NCBI GenBank assembly: GCA_963377175.1
Contig: CAUJNA010002868.1
Location: 334,478 to 398,477 of the forward strand
DNA length: 64,000 nt
Direction: 5' to 3'
Source of the DNA: Effrenium voratum
Taxonomy: Eukaryota; Sar; Dinophyceae; Suessiales; Symbiodiniaceae
Shown: positions 22,981 through 35,472 of the stretch, one piece after another
Layout: the number at the start of each line of letters is the position of its first letter
Numbering within the stretch: the stretch's first letter is position 1
Position numbers and translations under genes: made by a program
Notes under the pieces: generated by a model
Database searches by the model: none
Told to the model about the DNA's origin: nothing
Seen by the model: the letters and a program-made list of their open reading frames with translations, nothing else

Positions 22981-23148
22981 ATGTTGACCCAAGACTAATC
23001 AACCCGTTGATTAATTGGGGGGGGGGTGAACCCCAGTCAGTTGATGAAAAGGGGGGTGTCCAACTGGGTTTAGTGGGGAATCATCACTGTTGGAGGGCAA
23101 AATCCCTTCTAAAAATGAACTGGGGTTGACTCATATGGGGTCAACATT
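22981..23148 (+). mobile_element. MITE-like element, family B
   Basis: About 168 bp bounded by ATGTTGACCC and the inverted GGGGTCAACAT. A related element is nested in family A at 25880-26014 and shares CCAGGATTAATAAACCCG-like and TAGTGGGGAATC/TTGAATCCCCACTA-like sequence. Confidence 0.75.
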
Positions 23149-25843
23149 CGATTGGGCAGAACAAGTGCAAACATGTTGCTTCCACTGATTTGGTCCAGCC
23201 CCAAAAAGCTTGAAGTCCAGGAACTCAGGAAGTGAGAATCGCGGTCGCCCAGGGAAAACAAAGCCCCCTTAAATCAGTGCCCCCGTAGCTCCCCGAGACA
23301 ATTGCTGACCCACCCTGCAAAAATGGCCCCGGACATCCCCCAAAAAGCAAAGAACATGGACAAGCATCAAACCGGAAAAAAAGCAAGAATCCAAATGACA
23401 CATTGAACTGAATGAAAGAGAAGGCGGTCAAGACTACAATGTCGGAAGAAACAACAACCACCACCACCCCCTTAATGCACCCACCCCCCACCCCAAAACA
23501 AAAAACAAAAACACACACAAAAACATAGCATTCATTTGAGCAATCCCACGCATGGGGGATTAACTGCTGGAGAGGGAACCAAAAACACATGATTCCTCCA
23601 ACATGGTGACATCGTGATTTGTTGCAGCCTCCCCAATGGCTCGAACAAAGCTCGCTGTTCATTGGAAGTCAGCGAGATCAACATGGCCGCGGCCAGAGCT
23701 CTGGCGGTTTCGTCGGTTTCGCGGGGAGAAAACCTGAATGACTCGAGTCAGCCCTGGAATCGCCGGGAACTGTCACCCACGAATTGATGCCGACCCATGG
23801 CCATCCAAAATGATCTGCCCTTGATTTGAACTCATAGAACCAAGCACAAGGTGGAGCAAGCAATTGGCTTCAAACAATGCTCCTCTTCAATCAAACATGA
23901 ACACAACACCACCCTACAAAAAACATGAGGGGGAGTTTGAGTCTGCGTGTTGAACAGCACTCGGGGTTTGCATCCTGCGGAAAGCGCAAAGCCCCAAAAT
24001 CTGAGGCCGCGGCACAAGTCCATGCCACGGTAGATCGACACATGCTTTCCTGAGCTCACCACGGCGCCCTCAGCTGCACTGTAACTCGATTGCTTTCTGC
24101 TCTCCTGCTAAAAGTTTAACTTTTCGTGGTTTAATAGAAAACCCATTAGTTGGCAAAATGTGAAAGTCCTAACATCCCTTGGCAAAATGCAACAAAGGTA
24201 ATTCACCGACCGAATGACGGAATCCCATAAACTCGAAGCCTCAGTGCATCAGCAGTCCGGCCATGAAGTTTAAGATTCATGCCGTGGGCTCAGAATCTGT
24301 AGGTACTTTTGCGCAGCATTGCGCCCTGCCCACAGTTCCTGCCACCTGGATGTGTGCGGATTTGGGATTTCACAAAGGCTTCAAGCCGTGGTTCCTGCCT
24401 TGAACAGCCTTGGAGGCAGACCCAATTTCCGGTAGGTTGTTGGGTCCGTGACATCCTCCAAATTACCCCTCTAAATGGTCAAGGGCAACTGTATCATCAG
24501 TTCATGACCATTCATACCGAATGGAAGTTTGAACAGGGTTGTGGAGTGGGTGAACCAACTGGTGTTGCTGGTAATCCTGCAGGAGTTGATCAAGTTGAAT
24601 AATACAGACTTTTAAAAAAGAAGTACCGGGTGTGTTTGCTTGATTGAATATCATGCTAATGGATTAAGCAATTCATTCGTAATAGGTAATACATGAACTG
24701 TTGATTGTACCACAGATGATGATACGGACAATGATATTGATGGTTTTGATAAGCTTAGGTACAATGTCAGTCAGTACATAAACGATCTATGGTTGCATTA
24801 TATGTATTAAACATTCGTCAATCATAAATAACTTTGTATGACTTTAACTCATTTTTGTTTATTTGCTCTTTCTCTCTCTCTCTCTACAATCATGTCTTTG
24901 CCTTGACTATAAATCAGTCGCAAATTGATGAACACCAGAGACAACACAAAAGTATGCATCGCAAAAGCAGACACGTGCAATTAAATCCGTTTACAGCATT
25001 CCTCATTGTGCTTGTACATGGGAGATGGATGTTGTAGCTATTGTATTTGGATTAGCAACAAACCCCCGAAACAGCTTCAGCTTGAAGGGACACAGAGTAG
25101 GACCAAAGGAGAGCAGCTGAGCTGAAGCCAACGCTGGGTTTTCGGGCACAGGCGCTCTTGGCGCGCTTCAACTCCCAGGCCCAGCCTTGACTCCTCACGG
25201 GTGAAAACGTTTCACGGGTCGATTAATAGGTTGAACCAGAGCTCTGGGTTGATTGGGCCAAAGGATTCACTCCGTTGAACATGAGCTTATCTCAAAATCG
25301 GGGAACCCTCCAAATTGTGGCCATTGGCTTCCCTTTACTTGCGATCGGTGCGAGAGATACAGGGAATGAGAAATGGAATGACCCCGAAATAAGCTATCCA
25401 ACTGTTGGTTTCCAGCAGTGGATTTAGGGTGGGGTTTACGGTTTGATTATGGCGAAATTAAGGTTGGTCTAGGCTGGGTTGAGTGAGCTTGGGGTTGGTT
25501 CAAAAGCCACCGACACCTGCGAGAAGCCCAAAAGCTGACACAAGCCACAAGGGCTCCCTCAATTCCATTAAGAGGGTTGGTGGGGGTGCCATCAAAGCAA
25601 TTCCAACTTGGTAAGTCGGTTTAACCTCACCACGGTTGCAAGTGGGGCAAGTGGTGCCCAGTTGCCCAGTGATCCCGGTAGAAAAAGGGAGCCTTTCTGG
25701 CTTGACCATGTTTAATGCGAGGCCCACCAAACAAAACAGGGACTTAGAGGAGTGCCACTGAACACTGGGTGCTATTTTTTGAGGTCTGCAAAAGTTTCGT
25801 CATTGCACATGGGTACATGAACAACGTATTTCCTCTTTGGCTG
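23149..25843. other. No gene seen; contains repeat H
   Basis: Mostly unassigned AT/GC-balanced sequence. It holds repeat H at 24089-24193 and AT-rich sequence at 24600-24900. Open frames are short and lack splice-like edges. Confidence 0.45.
24089..24193 (+). repeat. Dispersed repeat H, copy 1
   Basis: It shares TTGCTTTCTGCTCxCCTGCT, then TGGTTTAATxGxAAACCCAT and TAGTTGGCAAAA with 41689-41790. No terminal repeats were recognised, so this may be a SINE-like or degraded element. Confidence 0.7.
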
Positions 25844-26069
25844 TGGGTCAAAAATATGTACCCCAAGTGGAACCCTTGTAATGTTGACCCAGGATTAATA
25901 AACCCGTTCCATTATTGGGAGAATGTTCCCTCCAACAGTATTGAATCCCCACTAAAAGGGGACACCCCCCAATCAAAATCAACGAGGGGTTCTGCTTAAT
26001 CCGGGGATAACATTCAGTGGAAACATGGACTAAAACCTGCGGTCCGATTCCTGGCTTAATTTTGACCCA
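25844..26069 (-). mobile_element. Family-A element interrupted by a family-B element
   Basis: The left end TGGGTCAAAAATATGTACCCC and right end TTAATTTTGACCCA are family-A termini in reverse. The middle is replaced by about 135 bp of family B, so family B inserted into an existing family-A copy. This gives a relative age: family A is the older insertion here. Confidence 0.75.
25880..26014 (+). mobile_element. Family-B element nested in family A
   Basis: It starts AATGTTGACCCAGGATTA and ends near GGGGATAACATT; its termini are imperfectly inverted. It lies between the two halves of the family-A copy. Confidence 0.65.
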
Positions 26070-26107
26070 TACCCATTTAGGCCCCAGAACATCTGCCGGG
26101 TTCGCGC

Positions 26108-26172
26108 CTGTCACGCAGCGCCTGCGAGATCTTGCTGATCTCTGGCTGGACTCGCTGGAGCGCTTCTCTCGC
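26108..26172 (-). CDS. Candidate helical exon
   Basis: On the minus strand TTTTTCCAG|G starts 65 nt ending at GACAG before a GC donor. The best frame reads AREALQRVQPEISKISQALR, an amphipathic helix-like peptide. A second open frame is Ser/Arg-rich, so the frame is not certain. A family-A element begins about 40 bp beyond the donor. Confidence 0.35.
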
Positions 26173-26432
26173 CTGGAAAAACGCGGGGTTGGGCTGCAGG
26201 ACATATTCATAAGAACACGTCGCCGCTTCCACTTTCTTTCCCCGAACATCCGCCCCAAGGAAACTCAAGCAATCAAAAGGTGTTGAGGAACCACCAACAT
26301 TGTGGGGAACCTAGTCCTCCAGGGGGCCTGAAGACTGCCTGGGCCGCACAGACTCAGGCATCGGCATCTGGGCTCCAAAAAAAAACAGAAGGCCCCAAGA
26401 CAACTCTTGCCATAGCCTTGCGGTTTGTTTTC

Positions 26433-26516
26433 CTGGCGCGAAACATCTCATCTCGATCCGCCTCCGCGGCCTCGCGTTCAGCCAGGCGCTCGGCGCGCAT
26501 GAGCAGCTCCGCGAGC
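26433..26516 (-). CDS. Candidate coiled-coil exon
   Basis: On the minus strand CGCCAG|G opens 84 nt that end at GCCAG before a GA donor. The peptide RLAELLMRAERLAEREAAEA continues DRDEMFRAR; it is strongly charged and helix-like. Its phase does not fit the preferred frame of 26108-26172, so an exon lies between them or one frame is wrong. Confidence 0.4.
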
Positions 26517-27549
26517 CTGGCGCTTGGAAGCGGAGTGGGGGGTGGGGGGGGGCGGGATGCGCTGTTGGGGGGGTGGGGGGGGAGGGAGAAATGACCTTTC
26601 CTTCTGGGTTGGGGTGAGCTTTCCTGCCAACCTGAAAACAGAGATCAATCGAGCAGGCTGGGTTTTTCTCTCACGAAAGGGCAGCCCAACTAACTACAAG
26701 AGCACCAACCCCCCCCCTTCCAGGTGCCTTGGATACCAATGGCATATGTTTTCTTCTACCAAAATGGTGATAAATTACTTACATAGGCCCCACCAACCAA
26801 CGACAACATCCAAACAGGTTTAGAGGAAACATGGCCAAACCAATCCAGGACAGGAAGGTCACGGATGCCTGTAAGTTTCTCTGTCGTCTCAAAGATCACA
26901 TTCCAGGAGCCATGTTATATGGGTGTATCTTGTTCCTTTCTTCCTTTCGTGAGCCCCCCCAAAACCCCCCAAAAAAAAACATGAAACATGATGTTCCTGT
27001 TGCTTCCCTTTAAAACCACAAAACACGGGGTACCCCATTTGGAGTTGCCTTTCCCGGCGAATCAATTCAATCGACGCGATCGTTCCCGACATGGAGCCTT
27101 CCAGAGGTTAGACCTATGTTTCTAGGGCTTAATTTCAACCATGCTCAACCCTTGCTATCAAAGACCGGATCCGTTTTCAAGCCGGGTTTTGCGAGGTTAT
27201 CTATAGAAAGGCAGAAGGAGTCTTGGAAAGAACGGGGAAGGTACCCCTACGTAGAATGTTGAGTTGCTTTCGAACTCTCCTTTGTTTCCCGCGCAATGTG
27301 TTGGCTATGGCACATCAGGAAATCCAAGCCCCTATTGAAGATACAAGAAGCCACTATTGGCTTGGGAGGCTCAAAGTATCAAAAAGCCATCAGCACCAAC
27401 TGTCATCTCTAAGAACATCTGGAGACATTGGACACTGATACATGACCTATAAATTGAACTATAATTCACATTCACACACAGCAAACATCAGAAACCCCAA
27501 ACAATTAGTAAGGACGGCGCGTTGCACCCCCGCTTCGCGATTCTGCTCT

Positions 27550-27600
27550 TCCCGACTTCTCCAAACGCCTGGCAGCCGCCTCCATTTTCACCAGCTCGGC
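27550..27600 (-). CDS. Possible helical exon
   Basis: On the minus strand CCTTTCCCAG|GCC opens the GC-rich frame AELVKMEAAARRLEKS. The acceptor is good but the donor is unclear (GC at about 27553 or later). Composition matches the coiled-coil exons at 26.1-26.5 kb. Confidence 0.3.
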
Positions 27601-28411
27601 CTGGGAAAGGGAACCATCCGAGACCCTGAAAGTGGCAATTCGGTTCTTTGTTGGGTTTCCGTGAAAAAAACACACACCAAAAAGAGAGGCACCCCCAAAG
27701 AGAGAAGAACCCCGGAAGACCTCCAAATGGCCAAACCGCAAGGTGCTGATCCTGACGAGGAAAACATAGAAAAACCCGACGTTAACATTGGATTCATCAA
27801 CACCACCGATTCCGAAACACGCTCTCGGGATCCGATAAACACAATCTGCTCTGTGACGCCGGCCTCCGGGGCCACCCTGATTAGTACGATTCAGCGAAAC
27901 AATTCCCCAAACAAACAACTAATTGATCTCAACTCCAACCAATTGAAACGTTGTCTATTTTCTGGCAGTTTCATGCGAGGTCTGACCTTCCGGGTTTGTC
28001 AACTAGTAAGCCGACGTTCACATGTCCGATCCAAACAAATGCGGTGTTTGTTCAGTGTTTGGGAGCTGACGATATCCCCAAATTGAAGCACATGTGATTC
28101 TCCGGACTTTGACGTGGTCAAACTCAATGTGCGATGGTTGACCAGGCTTCAGAAGCAAAAAAAAGAGAGCTGCATGATTATTGATGACCGCTCCTCACCA
28201 AAGAGACTCTCCTTGAACGAATCCCTCGCCAAAAGCAGAGTCACCTCTGTTGATTGCATCTGAAGCGGACATGTGTCGGATCAAAGCTCGCTCTGGGGGT
28301 CACGGTCCCGAAGGTCAATCTGTTCAAGTAATGATACTTGACAACTGCCTGTACACCCCCCAGCAATGAGCACTTTACAGTATTGCTTACTAGTGGTTGT
28401 CATGAGACATG

Positions 28412-28547
28412 TGAGTCATAATCACAACCTGGTATGAAAATGGGCGACCCACAGCCATATAAGGAATTAAAAAGGCAGCTGCACCCATCTATGGCTGGGA
28501 CTATCCCTTACTAACCTTCATCTACCCGGGTGTTTGATTGTGGCTCA
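28412..28547 (+). mobile_element. MITE-like element, family E, copy 1
   Basis: 136 bp bounded by TGAGTCATAATCACAACC and the inverted GTGTTTGATTGTGGCTCA. Its interior, with TGGCTGGGACT, is shared with 35108-35242. Confidence 0.85.
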
Positions 28548-31500
28548 TGTGAATATTGAGTGGCGCTTTTCCCAAATCCAAAGTAGAAACTTCTTGTTGC
28601 CCCTTGCCTAATTCGCTGACAAAGGCGTTCAACTTGCAAGCGTGGCCATGGGAAAAGTGACACCCTTTCTTGTGGGACTTCTTTTGGTGGAACACGTGGC
28701 AACGGGAAAAGGGAGTTCGAAGGGACACCCATCGTGATTCGTACCTGGCGGCTATGAGTTTCTCCCAAAGCGAAAGCCGCTCAACGGCAAAGAATCAGCC
28801 AGTTCATTGATACGCTGGGTTTCCATCAAACAGAAGGCACAACAACCATTTTTGTTAAAGAAAATGGAAAGAAACGGGGTCCACTAGGAACCAGGATGCT
28901 TCCTCCCGGCTCTCTTGGCACTGCCTTGCCACTCAGCTCTGCTAGCTCCGTACCACCTGGCAGGCCCCAGTGAGTCATTGCCAATGAAAAGAAAGTAGGC
29001 GGCCTAGGAACAACCCCTGGCATCCGTTTAAAGTTTAAATGGCGCGGCGCTATGTTTCCCTGTGAACTGCTTTGGGATCCAACAACTGCTCGGTATTTGG
29101 TCTCGGAAGCTCCCTGACTTAAAGGAACGAGGGAACGGTCCAAAGCAACATGGCACTGTCCTTGACTAGTAGTTAGGGTCTTCCATCTGAGTCCCAACTT
29201 TGCATTATTTTGCAACAGGAAGAACCACCTGCCCATTTGTGAAAAAGGGGCACCTCCGCGTGGTGAACTTGAATGCTTGCTGCGTGCCCCTCGGAGCATC
29301 CGAGAGGGCCCGAAGCGCCAAGATCATGTTGCCCCGTGGCTAATTACGTGAGATACGACCGATGTGTTCACATGCTTCTTGAGATGAAGACACGTGATGA
29401 CACCGTGCAACTCGTTTGCAGCTTAGAGTTTAGTATCCGTCCAGAGACCCAGAAATGCTTTGTTTATCAGCGTTTCTGACAGCCCAACACATTCTTCATT
29501 ATAACCCGACTGACATACTTGACCTCGGAATTCGTTGTTCGCGTTTCTGGTAGTAGACGATACTGCATGTTGCCCAATTCTCAGATGGGTGCTTCCCAAA
29601 ATGGAGGACCACACGTGCGTGGTTTACCTTTGCTTGCTTCTGGACAACCATCAAAAGCGCGCCTTACGCTCGAGAGGAATAGTCCAACAGAGTCTGAACC
29701 ACTGCACTATGCTTTCCCCCCCCCCCCCCACAAAGTAGAACATCTAATTCGAGACTTGAGAAGTGATCCTCCTTCCCGTGACGAGGATCGCTCCCACCTG
29801 CAGCCTGCAGTAGCTCCATCCTTGGCACCATGGCGTTCGCGGCAGTTCCGGGCTCTTAGTGCCAATGCAAAGAAGCCACTGGGATGGCAACCCAAATGGA
29901 GGGATTGCTTTTGAACCAAAGAAGGGCTGTGCTCAGCAATTTCTCAGCTGTGGTAGACAATGGTGCCCAGGGCACCTCGCTGCACAGGCACGGTGGAGTT
30001 TCTGCTTCAGTTGCAATGTTTGTTTTTCAATTTTCTCTGGGACGGAGAAGGACTCCTTACGTCAACTGACAAAAGAGAAGTCCAAAGTGGGCCCTGTCAT
30101 TTGTTTGGGGGGGTAGTTGGCTAACTGCTCTTCGCCGTTCAAGCCGTTTGGTCTCCCCAATGCATAGGTTCCTCGATGTCATTTCGCAATGTTGCCTGTT
30201 GTTTTGATATGTGAAAGATTCTTGATCAACAACTCGAGAGGTTTTTGAGGGGCCCATGTAGGCGGGGTATCTTTCTTAGTGGACCCCCCCCCCAAAAAAA
30301 ACAACGAAGAAAAACGAAACGGTTGGTGGTTTGCCCTGCAAAACCACCAAAAAGAGGCACACTCCAAGAAAGACACCCCCAGTTGATTCTTGCTTCCGAT
30401 GTTGCAAGGCTCGAGTGTGGGAGGAATCACTTTCCACACTAGACTTGTCGCTCGAATCCAGGGATCCCAACCGGCCCCTGGGCCTTATGTTCGAAGATCG
30501 GCTAAGTGGGAAATATGAGTCATCCTGGAGCCACCATCACCTGTACAAAATGATCTACCCAAAATACGGGGTCATGACGAGTCATAACATATCATTTTTG
30601 TAAAGGATCATTGAGACTGCAGGATGACCATTCAAGTGTCTAAAAAGAAAAAAAACATCGATCACCTTGAGCAAATTGAAGAGTTTGAGGTTCCTGTTCA
30701 CCAGAGTTCCTTATTCCAAAACCTGATCCACCCAACCCGAACATGGCCATACTGAGGCTGTAGAAGGACAGTCAGACCCTTTCTTGGCCTCGTCCCGGAA
30801 AATCGGGGGAAAAATAACCTGAGGAGTCGAGCGTAGGCAGGCTGGCCTCGGACAGACACAGGAAAGTTGAAAGGCGGGATTTTCCCCGTTCCGTACGCAA
30901 GCTTTCGGGGATCTGCTTGAAGTATGGTTGATTTCTTAATTATCTTGCAGGGAGGGAGCATGGCAACCCTGTAATTTACATAGGCCTGTGGTTCCAGGTG
31001 GTGGCAGTCCGGATTTCCTTCAATCATCCAAAAAGGGCTCACAATCCAAGGAAATCCAAAGTCTGTTCCAAACGCCAAAAAATAGAACAAAAACATTGGC
31101 ATCGCTTTTAGAGGACCCCCAAAATGGCTGGTCTCTTTTTGGTTTCCTAAAAAACCCTGCAAAAAGGATACCCTCAAAAAACGCACACACCCAATTACTC
31201 GTTCCAAAGTCCCAATCTAACTCGGCGAAGCTCCTCGCGGACCCCTGCCCTCATGAGCCAAACTCAGTGTACATGCTTGAGTGGAAGGGTGTGATGGAAA
31301 TTGGACGCGTGACCCTTCAAACGGGCGGGACATGAGGGAAAAACAAGGGCAGCCACCTCATACTAAGACTGGACACCCACGGTACACATGCCGAAATATG
31401 AACTGGTAATGAGCTGAGATTGTTAAGCCCTTACAATTCCTCCTTCCGGCTTCACCCGAAAACGGGATTGAATTCGGCGACCAAATGATCCTTAGAACCG

Positions 31501-32106
31501 CCTTTTTGGATGGAGAAAAAAAACAATAGTGGCCCGAGCTCTAGCGTTGTGGAGGTGCACCATGACTCGCGACCCATGTTTTGGCCAGAAACATCTCCAC
31601 ATTCCTAGGGCCAAGCACCTCAACATATGAGAGAGCGGACAAGATCCCCTGTTCCCCCCCCCCCCCCCCCCAAACAAAACATGGGGAACATTGCCTGGCC
31701 CCGCTGGTTTTGGGGTGGAGAATTCGGGCCTAGAAAAAGGGGGTGCAAAGTGATGCCAGCACGGATCCTCGGTCGGAGCCCCTCTTTGGGCCTTCCATGT
31801 TTAGGTTTCCCTTGCCTGCCATTGCAGAGTTGGCTCGTTTTGCGATTCCAAACGAGTGCCGGCGAGTGCTTTCCGAATATGCGCCATGTCCTGCCCAAGA
31901 ACTGCTTGGCCCACAGCAAAACCATCCATTTAGCCCAAAAGAAAAGGTACGGTCAAACGGCAAACACGAAATCTAGAATCTAGCAGGCATTGCCGCGAAG
32001 CAAGGCAGGTGGTCGTTGGAGAGCTGTTTGAAACTGAGAAAGAGGATTCGGTTTTTGGTTTTTCTCCGCGAAGTCCTTCCAATGAACACCTCCGGAACAA
32101 CATTGC

Positions 32107-32136
32107 TGGCAACTTTACACCCCTGTAAAGTTGCCA
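32107..32136. repeat. Short hairpin
   Basis: TGGCAACTTTACA and TGTAAAGTTGCCA form a perfect 13-bp stem with a four-base loop (CCCC). A partial third arm, GTGGCAACTTTTACA, occurs about 40 bp downstream. Confidence 0.85.
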
Positions 32137-32292
32137 CAAGTTGAACACCTTGTAAGGTTTGGTGTTTCTTGGATTGTGGCAACTTTTACACGCATTGCTG
32201 GTAATGAACATCCCCCTCAATGATTTCTCCAAAAGAAGCAACTTTCATGGACCCCCAAGGGGGGCTATGGGGAGGGGGGGCTATCCCTTATT

Positions 32293-32322
32293 AAGCCCTT
32301 AATAAGGCCTTATTAAGGGCTT
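32293..32322. repeat. Perfect 30-bp palindrome
   Basis: AAGCCCTTAATAAGG is followed directly by its reverse complement CCTTATTAAGGGCTT with no spacer. It has no adjacent gene. Confidence 0.9.
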
Positions 32323-33375
32323 CTCCTTGGGTTCTCCTGGGCTTATCCCCCCTGAAGATTCCACGAAACTTGGACTTCGCCCCGCTCTTAACCAGTGCCC
32401 AGGCCTGCCCCAGCGGAGTCCCAGCGCCTCGGAAGGATTGGGTGAAGAAACGGGTCAACACATGAAACGGAAACCAAACGAATGCTGCTTGAAGCAAATT
32501 AGGCCAAAGTTAAGACGGTGGGACTCCATGGACTGTGTGAAAACTGCTTTTGAAAACCCAAGCTCCCAGTGGGTCCCACGAAAGGGCCTCGGAGGCTTGG
32601 AGTAAGTCCGATGGAATGAGTGCTGGCTCTTTGGCAACGGGCTGGCATCGCCCAATGGTTGAGTTGTTCCCTGCCACGGACATATTTGAAGGTTGCCCGG
32701 TCTGTGCATCACGGGCCCGGTCTGTGCAGAAACAACATGAACAATTGAGGAATTTGAATTTGTGTCTGACTGTGAGCGCAAGGGACAAGCAAGGCCTGCC
32801 TCAAAATAGGAAAGGGCAGGAATGGAGAAAAACAAGAAAAGGGCGCGAAAGGACTGGAAAGGAAAGACTGGACATGGAAAGCAAGGGAAGGAAAGGAGCG
32901 GCAAATGTTCAAGCACATGGGGCTTGGGGCTGGAATAGGAAATAAATGATAAAGTCCTGTCTGACACCTGAGATAGCAACACTCTGGCATGCGATTCATC
33001 CTTTGCCATGGCCCCAACAAAACCACAACAGCGCGGCTTTCACAACTTGCACCCATCACACATGTGAGAAGGCAACAGCCCTGTCTCAATCCAAGCAGTT
33101 TCAGGCCGTCAACCACGCCGCCTGGCCACGAGGCCAAACTCGCGAGCCCTCGTTTTTGCTTGGCCTCCATCTTGTCTTCCTAGAGGAACTGTTGAACACA
33201 TAACTTTATATACAATACTCTTCTTGAAGACCTTTTGTTTGGCTCAATGCTATTTTCAAGACTCTGAATTGCAGCTTCGAGGCCGGAGGTCTCCGAGCCA
33301 ACCTGACGGATTCCGAGCAAGTGAAATAGATCACCCCTTTTTGGAGTTTGAAGGGAAACCCAAAGCAAACCAACC

Positions 33376-33502
33376 AGGTCCTCCAGTAGAGAGGTTAGAA
33401 TCAGGGTACCCTTTCTTCTTTCTTCTGTAGTCTATTTTAGCAGGGGAACCATGGGGAACCCTCCCCCAAAAAAGGGTAAAAGGGCACTACAGCGGGACCT
33501 AG
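33376..33502 (+). mobile_element. MITE-like element, family D, copy 2
   Basis: It shares AGGTCCTCCAGTAGAGAGGT and CCCTCCCCCAAAAAAGGG with 13330-13439 and ends CTACAGCGGGACCTAG. It is longer through a CTTCTTT expansion and a duplicated GGGGAACC. Confidence 0.8.
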
Positions 33503-34820
33503 CCAATCATTTGCAGGGTCATTTGGAGAAAAAAAAAGAGTATCTGCCAACCCCAAGTGGAGTGACCCATATCTCGTAGCAGTTTCTCCCCATGGCCGTA
33601 GCATCGGTGACTTTGGACTCCGGACTGACTGACCGACCGAGCTGTCTGACTGGCTGACTGACCGACCGACCAAGCGACCGCCAGACCCGGGTTCATTTGT
33701 TCCATCCTCTCCTAAAGCAAAAGGGAGTCCATCTGTAGAAACTTCCCTGGAAGTTCCAACAAGCAGAAACGGGCGGAACACAGTCCTGCGAACTGCGGAA
33801 GAGACTGTTCCCAGTAACGACCGGCAGAATCGGACAGGTAAGAAGGACACCACATAGAGGGAACTGGCAAAGTTGCGCTGTCGTTTAAAGACTTCCCCTA
33901 ACCACCAGATTCTTCCCCCGCACAGATAACCTTTTGACTCCTGTAGGAGTTGAAAATAGAGGGACAGATGGTTTAAGTAATTACGAATAGTCACGATTCA
34001 ATATCATTTTTTGGCCAAACGGGTGTGCAAAAGACAAAGCACGAGACCGCCCCCATGCACAAATAGCAAATGGATGGTCCTAGCCCCAAACAACTTGCTG
34101 TTCTCAATGAAATTCAAAGGATACAGGTGTAAAGCCCCAAACCCCCTGAGCAAATTTGCTGCTTGACTACTGCCAGAAAAGGGCGAATCCCTGGATTTTT
34201 TTCCTGCGCTCAATAAAGTTGTCCAAGGCAAGCTGCTTGTGAGGGGGTCATCCATTCCAGGGGCGGCCTGCTGATCCGGACGGTCATTAAAAAAGTGGTC
34301 GTCCCTCAACAAATGTTAATTACTTTGACCTGGTGCGAGGATTTGCGCGTGTCCTTTTGTGAGTGACCCGGTTTCAGCCTGGTTTCTTCCATTCCCTGAA
34401 AAAGACAAAAAGAATCCCGTGATGGATTCCCGTGAAAAACAACAGGGGACAAAATCTCAAATATATTGCCAAGTGATTGTTTGTTTTAATAGGAACTCCC
34501 ACAGGGAACAAAATCTCAAATATTGCCAAGCAAACTGTTCTTCTTTTTTTCTGGAACTCTTACAGGGAAACCAAATCTCAAATCTGGCTAAGCAAGTTGA
34601 TTCTTTTTTTGGGGGGGGGATGGAACTCCCGGGGCCCATTTTGGAGGCTTTCCCCCCCCAATTTCAGCCCGACCCAAGTTGCCTCGGGGGATTCCACCGC
34701 CGCGGCCATGCGGAAGCAGGTGCGCATCAGGCCCAGAGAGAGGTGGCTCAAGGTGCCTAGGAGAGGGGAACCCTTGAACCAGGGGTTTGACCCAAAAAAC
34801 GGGGACCAAAAATGGGGTTG

Positions 34821-34950
34821 CGAAAAGCCAAAAGCCGAAAAGACCAGAAGCCGAGAAGCCAAGAAGCCGAAAAGCCGGGAAGCCAAGAAGCCAAGAAGCC
34901 AAGAAGCCAAAAAGCCAAGAAGCCAAGAAGCCAAGAAGCCAAAAGCGAAA
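34821..34950 (+). repeat. AAGCC-type short repeat, copy 2
   Basis: About 13 units of AAGCCAAGAAGCC/AAGCCGAG spaced at 8-10 bp. Long open frames on both strands (Lys/Ser-rich, and Leu/Phe/Trp-rich on the other) come from the repeat. Confidence 0.9.
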
Positions 34951-35107
34951 CAATTCCCCCCCCAAAACAAAAAAAAAAAAAACAAATATTTCACCAACCT
35001 GAAATAAGGTGGTTGGGGGGCTATTCCCCACATAAACCGCCATTTGGGGTCAGGTCGTGTGAGGTCGTTGTAATTCGCCCAGTATGATACGTATTCTTCA
35101 TACCACC

Positions 35108-35242
35108 TGAGTCACAATCAAAACCCGGTATTAAAATGGTCTACCCAGAACCATGTAAAGAATTAAGAAGGCGGCCGCAACGATTTCTGGCTGGGACTGC
35201 CCGTTACTAACCTTAATCTAGCCGGGTTTTGGCTGTGGCTCA
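35108..35242 (+). mobile_element. MITE-like element, family E, copy 2
   Basis: 135 bp bounded by TGAGTCACAATCAAAACCCGG and the inverted CCGGGTTTTGGCTGTGGCTCA. It lies about 150 bp from the predicted exon at 35395-35472. Confidence 0.85.
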
Positions 35243-35394
35243 CTCATACACTGGATGGACGAAAATGCTGCACCACCTAAGAAACCCTGGAATGATGATT
35301 CCCCTGCAAGTACCACCAAACAGTAGCTTCCCATGGTTTCCAAGTGGTGCGAAATGGATTTCGCAACCATCCACAGTACCACTTGGAGATCGGC

Positions 35395-35472
35395 CTCAGC
35401 CGAGCTGCCCATCACGGAGATGGTGGTGGGACCCCCGGGCACGCGGCGCGCCACGCGGGTGGCCAGGGATAC
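35395..35472 (-). CDS. Candidate repeat-unit exon
   Basis: On the minus strand CCGAG|GTA opens 26 codons ending GCT GAG before a GC donor, phase 0 at both ends. The peptide is VSLATRVARRVPGGPT plus TISVMGSSAE. It parallels 42224-42295 (DLRAVIRRLPGGRL plus ALGATGSSAE): both have RR, hydrophobic, PGG and a terminal GSSAE. Strong C/G third positions support coding. The family of the repeat is unknown. Confidence 0.45.

Larger units (their letters stand above)
26517..35394. other. Long stretch with repeats and one weak exon
   Basis: It holds family-E (28412-28547, 35108-35242) and family-D (33376-33502) elements, two palindromes near 32.1-32.3 kb, several poly-C/poly-A junctions, the AAGCC repeat (34821-34950) and a possible minus-strand exon at 27550-27600. 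I see no other gene. Confidence 0.4.

Noticed and set aside
34578..35043. Leu/Phe/Trp-rich and Lys/Ser-rich frames
   Set aside because: Products of the AAGCC repeat; every phase is open because the unit lacks stops.
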